From contig CAJJAC010000007.1 in assembly GCA_905181955.1 (NCBI GenBank), forward strand, positions 62,001-126,000: 64,000 nucleotides of DNA, written 5' to 3'. A model generated the notes under the pieces. That model made no database searches and was not told the DNA's origin. It was given only the letters and a program-made list of their open reading frames with translations. This document shows positions 63,506 to 64,000 of the stretch, piece after piece. The position numbers and the translations under genes were made by a program. Source of the DNA: SAR86 cluster bacterium SAR86B (lineage in GTDB: Bacteria; Pseudomonadota; Gammaproteobacteria; Magnimaribacterales; D2472). Numbering within the stretch: position 1 is the stretch's first letter; every line of letters begins with the position of its first letter.

Positions 63506-64000
63506 AAATTAATTACATAAAAGAAAATTTAAGAAAAATTACCTTCGAGGCAGACTTTCCAGAATACATGACTGAAAAGCATGCTGAAGATATAGCTGAG
63601 GTATTTCATACCCCACTTCAAGGTGCCTATAATTGGGATTATAGAATGCAAGATAATAGGATTAAAAGGTTATATGAACTAGGTAAAGAATTAAACTGGA
63701 ATGTCGAGATGGATATTGACTGGAATAGACCGTATGAAGAGCTTAAGGAACCTTTTCCAATTTTTTGGGATAACTATCCTCCTTATCAAAAAATGTCAGA
63801 TGAAAAGAAAGTTGAATTTTTAAAGCATAGACAGGCTTGGAGTATGAGCCAATTTTTGCATGGAGAACAAGGTGCTGTTTTAGTAGCATCACAACTAACA
63901 AGTTGCGCCCCTAGCTTTAATGCAAAACTATATGCGGCATCACAAACTTTTGATGAAGCTAGGCATGTCGAAGCATTTAATAAATACATCCAAACAAGAA
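63502..64000 (+). CDS. Ferritin-like di-iron protein, N-terminal part
   Basis: The gene is cut by the window end after 166 residues. It carries HGEQGAVLVASQL and, about 36 residues later, DEARHVEAF. The Glu and Glu-x-x-His pair typical of ferritin-like di-iron carboxylate proteins (for example AurF-like oxygenases or ribonucleotide-reductase R2-like oxidases) can be made out, but the second helix pair is outside the window. The substrate is unknown. The start overlaps the alr stop by ATGA, so it is translated with dnaB-alr. A housekeeping ferritin is unlikely given the length and the long N-terminal region rich in Trp and Tyr. Confidence 0.7.
   Translation, partial: MKINYIKENLRKITFEADFPEYMTEKHAEDIAEVFHTPLQGAYNWDYRMQDNRIKRLYELGKELNWNVEMDIDWNRPYEELKEPFPIFWDNYPPYQKMSDEKKVEFLKHRQAWSMSQFLHGEQGAVLVASQLTSCAPSFNAKLYAASQTFDEARHVEAFNKYIQTR

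Overview
This window is one continuous, gene-dense stretch of chromosome from an AT-rich, streamlined gammaproteobacterium. G+C is about one third by eye (not computed). Intergenic gaps are mostly 0-30 bp, and TTG, GTG and even one apparent ATA start occur. I see no insertion sequence, prophage, CRISPR array or rRNA operon. Gene order follows the backbone known from Pseudomonas-type gammaproteobacteria, with many single-gene deletions. A free-living marine lineage of the SAR86 type would fit, but that assignment is inference from composition, compaction and gene content.

Layout. 1-547: 3' part missing of a membrane-anchored metallo-beta-lactamase-fold protein. 652-917: divergent tRNA-Leu(GAG) and initiator tRNA-fMet. 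968-8857: the rimP-nusA-infB-rbfA-truB-rpsO-pnp transcription/translation operon. 8971-9473: two small, unrecognised, probably paralogous membrane proteins with their own hairpin terminators. 9578-14440 (minus): tRNA-Met, ychF, pth, rplY, prs, tRNA-Gln, ispE, lolB. 14418-17571: hemA-prfA-prmC, whose first codons overlap those of lolB. 17609-19688: acyl-CoA synthetase plus MaoC-type hydratase. 19689-22845 (minus): gatCAB. 22925-28673: mreBCD and a YhdP/AsmA-like protein. 28665-33416 (minus): kdsD-lptA-lptB-rpoN-mgtE. 33462-35555: mlaC-ibaG-murA. 35536-37606: DegS-like protease and divergent zapE. 37677-41785: rplM-rpsI, petABC (cytochrome bc1) and sspA. 41772-44157: LpoA-like lipoprotein, rsmI, RNase P RNA. 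44238-59882: the dcw division/cell-wall cluster. 59961-63505: rpsF-rpsR-rplI-dnaB-alr. 63502-end: start of a ferritin-like di-iron protein.

How the genes work together. The window holds much of the machinery for envelope growth: peptidoglycan precursor synthesis (murA, murC-G, mraY, ddl, alr), the divisome (ftsL, I, W, Q, A, Z), the rod system (mreBCD), lipopolysaccharide transport (lptAB, kdsD), lipoprotein and phospholipid traffic (lolB, mlaC, yhdP) and the bc1 complex. It also carries ribosome assembly and translation factors.

Most notable points. No new multi-gene system such as a defence island is evident. What stands out is how conserved modules have been altered. ftsZ has moved from its usual place after ftsA to between mraZ and rsmH. 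MurD has an Arg in the P-loop and lacks about 60 residues of its central domain. FtsI has Ser-Ser-Gln where Ser-X-Asn is expected. FtsQ begins like a lipoprotein. The Rieske gene has a Shine-Dalgarno and a Tat signal, but only ATA where a start codon should be. kdsC, lptC, mlaFED, mlaB, maf, rng and sspB are missing from their customary positions. MraZ-type AAAGTGT repeats lie upstream of mraZ. The least explained genes are the tandem small membrane proteins at 8971-9473.
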